Shown here piece by piece: positions 10,815 through 20,030 of a DNA stretch of 64,000 bases (the first letter of the stretch is position 1; every line of letters starts with the position of its first letter). A program made the translations under genes and the position numbers. The notes below the pieces were generated by a model. That model saw nothing but the letters and a program-made list of their open reading frames with translations, made no database searches and was not told where the DNA came from. The DNA comes from Actinomycetota bacterium. GTDB lineage: Bacteria; Actinomycetota; Thermoleophilia; Gaiellales; Gaiellaceae. Where the stretch lies: the NCBI GenBank assembly GCA_003134505.1, contig PLBK01000007.1:1-64000 (forward strand), in the 5' to 3' direction.

Positions 10815-12224
10815 CTACTTGATGACGCCGTTGACGACCGGCTTCTCCTTGCCCACCCACGGCAGGCTCCGCTTCGTGCACGGCGGCTGCGTGCGTCCGG
10901 GCGGAGGTGACGTGTGCTTGAAGGTTCCGCCGAACGACTGGTCGACGTTCGGGATGTACTGCACGGTCGAGACCTGGGTCTTGCCCGGCTGGGCGAAGAC
11001 CTGGTACGACCACTCACCCTCGATCGCCTGACGGTTCTTGTCCAGCTTGACCGTGCCGAACGGCGTGTTCAGGACGACCTTGCCGAGCGCCTGCTGCAAC
11101 GGCACCTGGCTGGGCGTGATGCTGCCCTTGACCGCCGTGAGGCCCTTCACGAGCGCCCACGCGGCCTTGTAGTAGTTGAAGTAGAACCCGTTGTACGCGT
11201 TCGCGGTGTTCATCGCCCCGAGCTGCGGGAGCGACTTCCAGATCTTCTCCTGCTGGGCCACGTACGCCAGCGCAGCGGGAGCCTTGTAGTCGGTGCCGGG
11301 CGTGCCGAAGCCGCCGGTGTAGGCACCGCTGATCAGGGGTGCGACCTGCTGGAAGTTGCCCGTGACCTCGAGGAACAGGTTGCCGGAGATCTTCGTCTTC
11401 GACACCGATCCCGGATAGGCCTGCTGCATCGCCTTCAGCGATGCGACAGTCCCCGTTCCGCCGACCACCCAGAAGTAGCCGTCCACCTTGTTCGGAGCCG
11501 GCAACTGGCGGACGTATGACGAGTAGTCCGTCGTGTTCAGCGGCGGGAACACTCGCTTGACGATCTGGCCGCCGACGGCACAGAAGTCGGCGATGATGCC
11601 CGCGGCGGACGTCCAGCCGAAGCTGTAGTCGTCCATGATGATCGCGGCCTTCCGCCAGTGGAGCTTGTGGTACAGGAGGTCGCCGATGCCGGCGTTCCAC
11701 TGGGCTCCGTCACCGTTGTAGCGGAAGAAGTTCTTCGGTGCGATCTGGAGCGTCGGGTCCTGCGACCCGGCGGTTCCGTTGATGAACGTCTTCTTGGGAT
11801 GCTGCTGCGCGTAGTGCGCAACGGCAACCGCCTCGTCGCCCGAGAGCGGTCCGATCAGGATGTCCGCTCCGAGCTGCTCGACGAGACGCTTCGTCTCGTT
11901 GATCGCCCGCTGGGCGTTGTCGTTCGAGCAGCCGAAGCCGACGATCTGGAGCGGATGCCCCGCGACCGCGCCTCCGGTCATGCCCTTCGACGGGTCGGTC
12001 GCGTCCTTCGCCTTCGCCCCGGCGTACTGGACGAACGCTGCGATCGCACCGCCGAGATCGGCGTCGTACTGGGCGCCGAAGGCGCCCTGGCAGTCGGACA
12101 GGATGCCGATCTTGATCGGGCTGGCCGCACTGTTGCCGCTGCTGGACGCCATCGCGACCGTGGCAGCAGCAAGCACAGCCATCACGACTGCGATCAGCAG
12201 TCCGAGCCGCACTCGATGACTCAT
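10815..12224 (-). CDS. ABC transporter substrate-binding protein (branched-chain amino acid type)
   Basis: MSHRVRLGLLIAVVMAVLAAATVAMA signal; PIKIGILSDCQGAFGAQYDADLGGAIAAF; SD AGGGGAGGG upstream of ATG. Confidence 0.9.
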   Translation of the reverse strand: MSHRVRLGLLIAVVMAVLAAATVAMASSSGNSAASPIKIGILSDCQGAFGAQYDADLGGAIAAFVQYAGAKAKDATDPSKGMTGGAVAGHPLQIVGFGCSNDNAQRAINETKRLVEQLGADILIGPLSGDEAVAVAHYAQQHPKKTFINGTAGSQDPTLQIAPKNFFRYNGDGAQWNAGIGDLLYHKLHWRKAAIIMDDYSFGWTSAAGIIADFCAVGGQIVKRVFPPLNTTDYSSYVRQLPAPNKVDGYFWVVGGTGTVASLKAMQQAYPGSVSKTKISGNLFLEVTGNFQQVAPLISGAYTGGFGTPGTDYKAPAALAYVAQQEKIWKSLPQLGAMNTANAYNGFYFNYYKAAWALVKGLTAVKGSITPSQVPLQQALGKVVLNTPFGTVKLDKNRQAIEGEWSYQVFAQPGKTQVSTVQYIPNVDQSFGGTFKHTSPPPGRTQPPCTKRSLPWVGKEKPVVNGVIK

Positions 12225-12334
12225 TTGCCCTCCCCTTTCTGTTGCCCTACTTCGTGGTTCGGTGTCTAGTGTGATCCTTCGAGTGGCGACGTACAAGTGC
12301 GATCAGACCGAGCGCCTCCTTTCCGTGAGCTTGA

Positions 12335-13420
12335 CTAGGCCCCTGCACCCCCTGCGGATCCGGTCTGGGCCACCGGCGGCTCCACCGGTGACGGGCTGCC
12401 GCTGCCGGGCAGGAAGCCCTTGATCCAGTCCCAGATCCCGAGCAGGCCGCCGGGGTTGAGGAGCACGATGACGAGGAAGATGACGCCGATCAACGTGTCG
12501 AAGCGCTGGTCGCTGATGCCGACGTAGTGGACGAGCGGGATGTTGCGCGCGTAGTCCTGGAGCACGACGAACACGAGCGCTCCGAGCCACGCGCCTTCGA
12601 TCTTGAAGAGGCTGCCGGTGACGGCGATGATGAGCAGGAAGATCACCTGCTCGAGGTTGATCGACCCCGGGTCGACGTGGCCGAACTGCCACCCGTAGAT
12701 GAGCCCGGCGATCGACGCGACGAACGCCCCGAAGCCCATCGCCAGCGTCCGGTGGAGCGGGACGTTGTAGCCGAGCGACGCCATCCGCACGGGGTCGTCG
12801 CGAATCCCCTGCAGTGCGATGCCGAACGGCGTCCTGATCAGGTAACGGATCAGGAAGTAGACGAGCAGCGAGGCGACGAGCCCGACGTAGTACAGCCGGT
12901 CGGGATGGGCGACGCTGTTGCCGAGAACGCTCGGCGTCGTCGCCTCGAGCCCGCTGATGCCGCTGAACCCGGAGAGCAGGGTGACCGACCCGAAGAAGGT
13001 ATTCGCGAGCACCCCGAACGCGAGCGTGATCATCAGGAAGTAGATGCCGGCGCTGCGGCTGGCCACGGCCCCGAGCAGCAGGCCGAGCGCGGTCGTGATC
13101 ACGATCGCGAGCACGATCCCGACCCAGGGGTCGTAGCCGAGGTGGAGCCCCTTCACGGAGCCGGTCGTGACCGCGTTGCCGATCACGAAGGCCGAGATCC
13201 CGTAGAACGCGACCTGCGCGAGCGAGACCATCCCACCGTAGGCGGAGAGGAAGATCAGGCTCGACGCGGCGATCCCGTACCAGAAGACGCTCGTCAGCAG
13301 GTTGTGCGCGAACGAGTCGCCCACCGCATGCGCGCCGAGTGCCGCGACGATCAGGGCTGCGGCGACCACGACCGTCTCGACGCCCTGCGCCACGGTCAGC
13401 TCCTCGATCCGCCTTCTCAC
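12335..13420 (-). CDS. livM: Branched-chain amino acid ABC transporter permease LivM
   Basis: Multi-TM; FLSAYGGMVSLAQVAFYGISAFVIGNAVT; GTG overlaps livH stop. Confidence 0.9.
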   Translation of the reverse strand: MRRRIEELTVAQGVETVVVAAALIVAALGAHAVGDSFAHNLLTSVFWYGIAASSLIFLSAYGGMVSLAQVAFYGISAFVIGNAVTTGSVKGLHLGYDPWVGIVLAIVITTALGLLLGAVASRSAGIYFLMITLAFGVLANTFFGSVTLLSGFSGISGLEATTPSVLGNSVAHPDRLYYVGLVASLLVYFLIRYLIRTPFGIALQGIRDDPVRMASLGYNVPLHRTLAMGFGAFVASIAGLIYGWQFGHVDPGSINLEQVIFLLIIAVTGSLFKIEGAWLGALVFVVLQDYARNIPLVHYVGISDQRFDTLIGVIFLVIVLLNPGGLLGIWDWIKGFLPGSGSPSPVEPPVAQTGSAGGAGA

Positions 13421-14535
13421 GCCGGCCTCCCGAACAGGCCGAGCGGCCGGAGCGCCAGCACCGCGATCAGCAGCACGAAGGTGAAGATCGGCGAGTACTC
13501 GGTGCAGCAGTCGAGCCCGCTTGTCGGCAGGTATGCGGCCGAGAAGGTGAAGACGAAGGCGTAGAGGAACGCACCCGCGGCGGCACCGCCGAGCGAGCCC
13601 ATGCCGCCGATGATCACGACCACGAGCGAGTTCAGCAGCCACTGGCCGTCGACCCCCGGCGCGAGCGAGGAGAAGGCGCCGCCCATCGCGCCGCCGAACC
13701 CGGCGAGCGCCGACCCGACGACGAAGGCGATCGCGAAGGTGCGCTGGATGTTGACGCCGAGCGCCGAGACCATGTTCCGGTCGTCGACGCCCGCGCGGAT
13801 GACCATGCCGGTGCGCGTCCTCTGGAGCCACAGATAGAGGGCGATCCCGATCACGATCGCGACACCGAGGATGAACAGGCGGCTCCAGGCGTACTCGACG
13901 CCGCCGATGTGGGCGAAGTTGTTCGGGCCGATGAAGCTCGGCCAGGCGAGGCTGTCCTGCAGCGGCCAGTGCTGGATCATCTGGTCGGCGAGGATGATCG
14001 AGACCGCGATCGTGATCAGCGCCTGCCTGAGTTCCTGCCCCTGTGTCCAGCGCAGGAACAGCTGCTGCATCAGCAGGCCGACGCCCGCGACAGCGACCGC
14101 GGCGACGATCGCCGGCACGAACCACTCCCAGGCATCGACCTGCTCGAGGCCGAATCCGCCCGCGTTCGTGAAGTACTGCTGGAGGTCGAAGGCGATATAG
14201 CCGCCGAGCAGGAAGAGCGAGCCGTGGGCCATGTTGACCGCTCGCATCAGCCCGAAGATGAGCGTGAACCCGCTCGCGACCACGAACAGCAGGCCCGCGA
14301 ACGTGATGGCGTCGAGGAAGGTTTTCGCGAAATCGACGGGATCGTCGATCGCCGACCCGAAGGTCGTCGTGCGCCAGCTGCCGTTGCCGCTGAGCGGCAG
14401 CGGGGTCGTCACGAAAAGGATGTAGATCCCGGCAACCAGGAGGCCGAGCAGCGTGAGCACAAGCGGCAGCCGCCGCAGCACGTCGTACGCGGAGAGCCTT
14501 CTCACGGCCGGACGTGGAAGCGCGGTCGGCACCAC
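13417..14535 (-). CDS. livH: Branched-chain amino acid ABC transporter permease LivH
   Basis: SGFTLIFGLMRAVNMAHGSLFLLGGYIAF; VIIGGMGSLGGAAAGAFL. Confidence 0.9.
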   Translation of the reverse strand: MVPTALPRPAVRRLSAYDVLRRLPLVLTLLGLLVAGIYILFVTTPLPLSGNGSWRTTTFGSAIDDPVDFAKTFLDAITFAGLLFVVASGFTLIFGLMRAVNMAHGSLFLLGGYIAFDLQQYFTNAGGFGLEQVDAWEWFVPAIVAAVAVAGVGLLMQQLFLRWTQGQELRQALITIAVSIILADQMIQHWPLQDSLAWPSFIGPNNFAHIGGVEYAWSRLFILGVAIVIGIALYLWLQRTRTGMVIRAGVDDRNMVSALGVNIQRTFAIAFVVGSALAGFGGAMGGAFSSLAPGVDGQWLLNSLVVVIIGGMGSLGGAAAGAFLYAFVFTFSAAYLPTSGLDCCTEYSPIFTFVLLIAVLALRPLGLFGRPA

Positions 14536-14537
14536 GG

Positions 14538-15014
14538 CTAGCGAGCCACCCCGGCGGTGTAAAGCGTCGCGGCGACGGAGTCGCCCGTTTGCCGCACGTC
14601 GTCGTCGAGTGAGCGGATGTCGGTCACGACCGAGCGGTCGAGGGTCGTCACGTCGGGCCAGTCGACCTCGACCAGATTCCCCGCGGGGTCGCGGAGGTAC
14701 ATCTGCACCCAGCCGGACGGGTGCTCGTAGATGTGCGAGTACCAGGAGCCCGGGTCGAACAGGCCGAGCTCCTTGGCCCGCAGGTACACGGCCTCGAAGT
14801 CGTCCACGTCGAGCCCGAGGTGGTGGTACGGCGGCGCCTCGGCGTCCCGCTGGAACAGGTGCAGCTGCTGGTCGCCCAGGCGCAGCCAGATCACCGGATG
14901 CCGGAACTTCGGAGCCGGGATCCGCTCCATCCCGAACACCTCTTCGTAGAACCGAGCGGAGACCTCCAGATCGGTCGCGTTGACCGAGACGTGGTTGATC
15001 CGCGTCGCTCTCAC
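14538..15014 (-). CDS. VOC/glyoxalase-fold family protein
   Basis: INHVSVNATDLEVSARFYEEVFGMERIPAP...YLRDPAGNLVEVDWP. Confidence 0.85.
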   Translation of the reverse strand: MRATRINHVSVNATDLEVSARFYEEVFGMERIPAPKFRHPVIWLRLGDQQLHLFQRDAEAPPYHHLGLDVDDFEAVYLRAKELGLFDPGSWYSHIYEHPSGWVQMYLRDPAGNLVEVDWPDVTTLDRSVVTDIRSLDDDVRQTGDSVAATLYTAGVAR

Positions 15015-15089
15015 CCCGAGGATGATCTTAGGACCGCGTGAGCCAGAGCGCAACGAGGGTCGAACCTCTCGGAGCGATAGGCTCTGCCT

Positions 15090-15971
15090 ATGGACTTTCG
15101 TCGCCTGTCCTCGTTCCTGGCCGTCGTCGAGGAGGGCTCGTTCACGCGCGGGGCCCGGCGGCTCGGCATCACGCAGCCGTCGCTGTCGCAGCAGATCCGG
15201 ACACTCGAGGCCGAGCTCGGCGGTCCGCTGCTCGAGCGGCTGCCGCGGGGCGTTCGCCTGACGCCCGCCGGCCGCGCCCTGCTGCCGGAAGCGCAGACCG
15301 CCGTCCGGGCGGCCGAGCGTGCCGGCAACGCGGCCCGCATGGCGTTCGGGCTCGAGGCCGGCGAGCTCGAGGTGGCGACCCTGCTCTCGATGGCGGTCGG
15401 GATCCTCCCCCGCGCGATCGCGCGCTGGATCGAGCGCTATCCGGGGATCGGCATCCGCATGCGGGAGTACACCCACCGCAGCCTGCTCGAGGAGGACGTG
15501 CGCTCGGGCGTCGGCGACATCGCGCTCGGCCCGACGCCGGGGGACTGGAGCGGACCGCTCGAGCGGCTCGGGTCCGAGGAGCTCGTCGTCGTCCTGCCGG
15601 CGTCCGATCCGCTCGCCGGCGAGGAGACCGTGGCACTCGAGGCGCTCGCCGACCGCAGCTGGATCCTGTTCCAGCCCGGGCACGGCCTGACCGACGTGGT
15701 GGACGCGGCGTGCCGCCGGGCGGGCTTCCAGCCGCGGGTGGCCGTGCGCACGACACAGGTTGAGGCGGCCACACGGCTCGCGGCTGCGGGCCTCGGCCCG
15801 GCGATGGTGCCGGACAATGTCCTCTCGCCGGGCCTCGGCCCGACGGTGGTCCGCCTCGACCCGCCCGTGCTGCGCGAGCTGGCCGCCTATACCCGCAGCG
15901 AGTGGTCGCCGCTCGCGGCCGCGTTCCTCGAGGCGCTGAAGGGGAGCGACTGGTTGCGGCGCGAGCCCTAG
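15090..15971 (+). CDS. LysR family transcriptional regulator
   Basis: MDFRRLSSFLAVVEEGSFTRGARRLGITQPSLSQQIRTLEAELG. Confidence 0.95.
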   Translation: MDFRRLSSFLAVVEEGSFTRGARRLGITQPSLSQQIRTLEAELGGPLLERLPRGVRLTPAGRALLPEAQTAVRAAERAGNAARMAFGLEAGELEVATLLSMAVGILPRAIARWIERYPGIGIRMREYTHRSLLEEDVRSGVGDIALGPTPGDWSGPLERLGSEELVVVLPASDPLAGEETVALEALADRSWILFQPGHGLTDVVDAACRRAGFQPRVAVRTTQVEAATRLAAAGLGPAMVPDNVLSPGLGPTVVRLDPPVLRELAAYTRSEWSPLAAAFLEALKGSDWLRREP

Positions 15972-16010
15972 AATCGTCCGCAGCCGTTCCGTTCGAGACA
16001 GGGGGAGCCG

Positions 16011-17414
16011 ATGGCCACGCTGACGATCCCGTACGAGTCGCTCGACCCGCTGACGATCGGGGCCTCGGACGACGAGAGCAAGATATCGCGGGAGAGCCTC
16101 GAGCTCGACGTCCCGGACGAGAACCTGCTTGCGGCGATCTACCCCGAGGAGCCTGCGCCGGTCGGCAACGTGACCGAGACGGCGCGCACCGCGCTCGAGG
16201 CGCCCGTCTCCGGCCCGCGCTTCTCGGAGCTGCTCGCGTCCGCGTCGAAGGTCGCGATCGTGATCGACAACCAGTTCCGCCCGACCCCGGCGTCGAAGCT
16301 GCTGCCGGCCGTGCTCGACGCGGTCGAGGCGGCGGGGAAGCCGGCCGTCCTCGCCTGCGCGAACGGCAAGGTGTTCCCGATGTCCGAGTCGGACATCGAG
16401 CAGAAGATCGGCAAGGACAACCTGGCGCGGCTCGAGCGGCTCGGCATCCCGTTCCACCAGAACGAGCCCCGCAACGCCGACGCGTACACGTACATCGGCG
16501 TCTCCTCGCGCGGCACGCCCGTCTGGCTCCTGACGGTGGTCGCCGAGTGCGACCTGAAGATCACGATCGGCCAGGCGCAGGCGAACCACTGGGGCGCGGG
16601 CGGCGGCGGCAAGCTGATCCTCCCGGGCGTCGTCTCCGACGAGACGGTGGAGTCGAACCACTGCGCCTTCGTCCCCTCGCCGCAGACGCACTACGGCGCC
16701 TACGGAGGCCCGATGCGATCGGACATCGACGAGGTGGCGACGATGTGCGGCCTGCAGTGCACGATGAACGTGCTGCTCGACACCCGCGGCCGCGTGATCG
16801 ACTGCATCTTCGGCGCCCATCCGCACGCGCACCGGCTCGCGATCGAGCGGTTCAACGAGATCTACGCGTACGAGCACCCGGGCGAGCAGGCCGACATCGC
16901 CGTCTGCGGCGTGTTCGCGCCCACCGACCACCTGTTCTTCCACACCGGCTGGGGCTGCATGTCGGCGGATTTCGTCCTCCGGGACGGTGGGACGCTGATC
17001 TACACGTCGCCGTCGCCGGGAGTGTCGACGGCGGTCGGGGACTTTCCGGGCCTGGCGCTGATGGACCTGATGAAGCCGTACATGCCCCCGACGCCGGCGA
17101 ACTACGAGCGCGTGCTCAAGGACATCCACGGCCGGGTGATCCAGATGTGGGCGGGCTGCATCTGGGTGCCGATCTACGAGGTGATGACGCGCAAGCACCT
17201 GAAGCTGGTCACGCTGGAGGAGAACCTGGAGATGGCGGCGGACATCGGGATCGACGCGACGACGTCGCTGGACGAGGCGTTCGCGGAGGCGATGGAGCGC
17301 CACGGCCCCAAAGCGAAGGTGATCGTCCTGCCGTACGCGCGCTACCAGCTCCCCGCCAACATGGTGCGGATGGACGCGGAGCCGCTCCGGTTCCCGCACG
17401 AGGCGCTGACCTGA
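16011..17414 (+). CDS. LarA/DUF2088-like lactate racemase domain protein
   Basis: VAIVIDNQFRPTPASKLLPAVLDAVEAAG; GQAQANHWGAGGGGKLILPGVVS; HPHAHRLA. Confidence 0.75.
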   Translation: MATLTIPYESLDPLTIGASDDESKISRESLELDVPDENLLAAIYPEEPAPVGNVTETARTALEAPVSGPRFSELLASASKVAIVIDNQFRPTPASKLLPAVLDAVEAAGKPAVLACANGKVFPMSESDIEQKIGKDNLARLERLGIPFHQNEPRNADAYTYIGVSSRGTPVWLLTVVAECDLKITIGQAQANHWGAGGGGKLILPGVVSDETVESNHCAFVPSPQTHYGAYGGPMRSDIDEVATMCGLQCTMNVLLDTRGRVIDCIFGAHPHAHRLAIERFNEIYAYEHPGEQADIAVCGVFAPTDHLFFHTGWGCMSADFVLRDGGTLIYTSPSPGVSTAVGDFPGLALMDLMKPYMPPTPANYERVLKDIHGRVIQMWAGCIWVPIYEVMTRKHLKLVTLEENLEMAADIGIDATTSLDEAFAEAMERHGPKAKVIVLPYARYQLPANMVRMDAEPLRFPHEALT

Positions 17415-17560
17415 CTCGAGTCGAGAATCGTCACGAAATCGGTACGGACACGCGCGGATTTCGTGGTTACGCTCTCCGCGTGGGCGGAGGGACGAGGCCC
17501 CACCCTTGGGCGGGGGACCGAAAGGGCCTCGGCCGGAACGGTTGTGCCTAGACTGGCCGC

Positions 17561-17872
17561 ATGACGCAGCAGCGCGTCCCCGGCTTGCTCGCGCCCGGGG
17601 TCGAGGCCGAGCCGGCTACCCGAGGTATCAAGGGATCGACCACGATCGTCGAGCTCCTGCGCATGTTCCCGGAGGGTGAGGCCGGTCGGTTGATGGCACG
17701 GCTCTCCCTCCCGTGCGCGCATTGCGGCGGCGCCTTCCACGAGCCTCTGACGATGGCTGCGAAGCGCCACCGGCGCGACCCGCGAGCGGTGATCGAGGCG
17801 TTTCGCGCGCTTGGCGCCGACGGGCCGAGCGACGAGCAGATCGAGGCCGCGGCGAGGCGCGTCGCGTCTTGA
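17561..17872 (+). CDS. DUF1858-like small protein with CxxC motif
   Basis: TTIVELLRMFPEGEAGRLMARLSLPCAHCGGAFHEPLTMAAKRHRRD resembles DUF1858 (Cys motif); ATG 6 nt after TAGACT. Confidence 0.55.
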   Translation: MTQQRVPGLLAPGVEAEPATRGIKGSTTIVELLRMFPEGEAGRLMARLSLPCAHCGGAFHEPLTMAAKRHRRDPRAVIEAFRALGADGPSDEQIEAAARRVAS

Positions 17873-17979
17873 CACCCGGCTAGACGAACATCGACGCCGG
17901 CTTTGCCCGCCGCCCGGCCCGTCGCGAAGAGCGCCGCGACCCGGCACTAGACTTGCCGGGCGATGGCCAGCCGCGATTG

Positions 17980-18816
17980 ATGAGCGTCTCGCAGGTCCGC
18001 TTCCTCGCAGTCGGCGACCTGATGATCGACGTCGTCGTCTCCGGACGCGGGCACGACGCGGTGGCGCGGTTCGGACCGGGAGGCACCGCGGCGAACGCGG
18101 CCGCCTGGGCGGCGGCTCTCGGAGCCCGGACCGCTGCCGTCGGAGCGGTCGGCGACGATGCGGGCGGACGCTTCCTGCGGGCCGAGCTCGAGCGGCGCGG
18201 CATCGAGCCCCTCCTCGCCGTCGACCCGGCGGAGCGGACCGGCACGTTCGTCCTGGCAGACGGCGGGCTCCACGTCGACCGCGGCGCCAACGCCAGGCTC
18301 GAGCCCGCAGCGCTGCCGCCGCTGCCGGACTCCGACGCGGTGCTCGTCTCGGGCTATCTGCCGTCGGAGACGCTCGGCGCCGCGCTCGCGCGGGCGCGGG
18401 GTGACTGGGTGATGCTGGACGCCGCCGCACGCGACGAGCTTCCGGCCGGCGGCAACGCTGTCGTCGCGAACGAGAGGCAGGCCCGAGCGCTGACCGGCGA
18501 AGACGCGGATCGCGCAGTGCGCCTGCTCGGCGAGCGGTACCGCCTGGCTTGCGTAACGCTCGGCGCCCGCGGCGCGCTGGCGCTCCTGGACGGGAAGCTC
18601 GAACGGGCCGAGCCACCCCGGCAGGTCCTGCAGGAGGTTCCGGGCGCAGGTGACGCCTTCGCAGCGGCGCTGCTCGTGACGCTGGCCGGCGGCGGCTCCC
18701 TCGCAGACGCGCTGGCCGAAGGCTGCCGTTGCGGCGCGGCCGCCACGCGCTCCCCCGGCTGGCCTTCGGTGAGAGAATCCCCCGAGCGAGAGGAGCTTCG
18801 AAAGGAGGAGTCGTGA
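17980..18816 (+). CDS. PfkB family carbohydrate/nucleoside kinase
   Basis: FGPGGTAANAAAWAAALGARTAAVGAVGDDAGG and PGAGDAFAAALL PfkB signatures; exact start uncertain. Confidence 0.85.
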   Translation: MSVSQVRFLAVGDLMIDVVVSGRGHDAVARFGPGGTAANAAAWAAALGARTAAVGAVGDDAGGRFLRAELERRGIEPLLAVDPAERTGTFVLADGGLHVDRGANARLEPAALPPLPDSDAVLVSGYLPSETLGAALARARGDWVMLDAAARDELPAGGNAVVANERQARALTGEDADRAVRLLGERYRLACVTLGARGALALLDGKLERAEPPRQVLQEVPGAGDAFAAALLVTLAGGGSLADALAEGCRCGAAATRSPGWPSVRESPEREELRKEES

Positions 18817-20030
18817 AGATCATCGTCGTCGGCGCTGGTCTGTCGGGGTTGGTTTCCGGCATGCGTCTGCAGGAAGAGGGACACGACGTCGTCGTCCTCG
18901 AGGCGCGAAGCCGCGTCGGCGGCCGGGTCTTCACCGTCCGCGACGGGTTCGAGGACGGCCAGTACGCCGACGTCGGGGCGATGATCCTCTACGAGGGCCA
19001 GCCGAACATCCTGGAGCTCTGCGACCGTTTCGAGCTCGATCTGACGCCCAAGGTGACCTTCGGTGCCGAACTTCCGGCGCTGCTCTTCGGCGGCAGCCTC
19101 CTCGACGCAGACGAGGTCGGCGCGGCGTTCCAGGAGCTCGGAGGAGCACACGAGCAGGTCCCGCCGGTGCCGTTCGAAACGGTCGCCGCCTGGGGCCGGC
19201 GCGCCCGGCTGTCCGCGGCGCCGTACGCCTTCCTCGAGGCCCTGCTTCAGATCCAGCCCTCGATTCCGCTCCGCTACGTCGACGCCCACACGCTTCACCT
19301 CGGGCCCGAGGTCTTCATGCAGATCGCCGGCGGCAACGACCAGCTCCCGCGCCGGATCGCGGAGGGGCTCGACATCCGTCTCAGGCAGCCTGTGCGAACG
19401 ATCGGCTGGTCGGGCCCCGGCGTGACCGTCGAGACCGAGACCGAGACGCTGAGCGGAGACCTCGTCGTCGTCGCCGTCCCGGGGCCGCTGACGACGGAGC
19501 TCGGCTGGGATCCGCCGCTTCCGCCGGAGAAGGTCGGCGCGCTCGTGTCGCTGCGCTACGGCACCGGCGCCGGGGTCGGGATCCAGTACGCCGAGACCGA
19601 CACGATCCGGAACGCGATCCGGACGGGGATCTTCACCGACCGGCTTCCGAACTGGTTCCTCGACGTCTCGGCTGATCAGCCCGGGCAGCCGATCGTCGTG
19701 GTGACGATCCTCAGCGCGGAGCGCCAGCCGCGAGGCCTCGACGACGGCGCCGTGCTCGAGGAGGCCGACCGGACGATGGCGATGACGACGGGCAGCCCCG
19801 TCACGCGCACCTTCGGCACGATCGCGAACTGGACCGACGATCCGTACTCCCGCTGCATCGCCCGCGCTCCGATCGGCGATCAGCGTGAGACGCTCATCCC
19901 GTTGATCAGCGCTCCGCTGGGGCGGAGCGTCTTCTTCGCCGGCGAGCACACCGACGACCGGCCCGGGCCAGGCGGGATGGAGGGAGCGATCAAGTCCGCA
20001 TACCGGGTCGTCGGCGAGATCCTCGGGTAG
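18813..20030 (+). CDS. Flavin monoamine oxidase / FAD-dependent oxidoreductase
   Basis: VKIIVVGAGLSGLVSGMRLQEEGHDVVVLEARSRVGGRVF; C-terminal FFAGEHTDDRPGPGGMEGAIKSAYR; SD AAAGGAGG. Confidence 0.9.
   Translation: MKIIVVGAGLSGLVSGMRLQEEGHDVVVLEARSRVGGRVFTVRDGFEDGQYADVGAMILYEGQPNILELCDRFELDLTPKVTFGAELPALLFGGSLLDADEVGAAFQELGGAHEQVPPVPFETVAAWGRRARLSAAPYAFLEALLQIQPSIPLRYVDAHTLHLGPEVFMQIAGGNDQLPRRIAEGLDIRLRQPVRTIGWSGPGVTVETETETLSGDLVVVAVPGPLTTELGWDPPLPPEKVGALVSLRYGTGAGVGIQYAETDTIRNAIRTGIFTDRLPNWFLDVSADQPGQPIVVVTILSAERQPRGLDDGAVLEEADRTMAMTTGSPVTRTFGTIANWTDDPYSRCIARAPIGDQRETLIPLISAPLGRSVFFAGEHTDDRPGPGGMEGAIKSAYRVVGEILG

Noticed and set aside
10716-10817. Stop-codon readthrough fusion of the substrate-binding protein to LivG
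   Set aside because: In frame through a single TAG, but it would join an exported protein to a cytoplasmic ATPase; a non-canonical or mutated start is more sensible.
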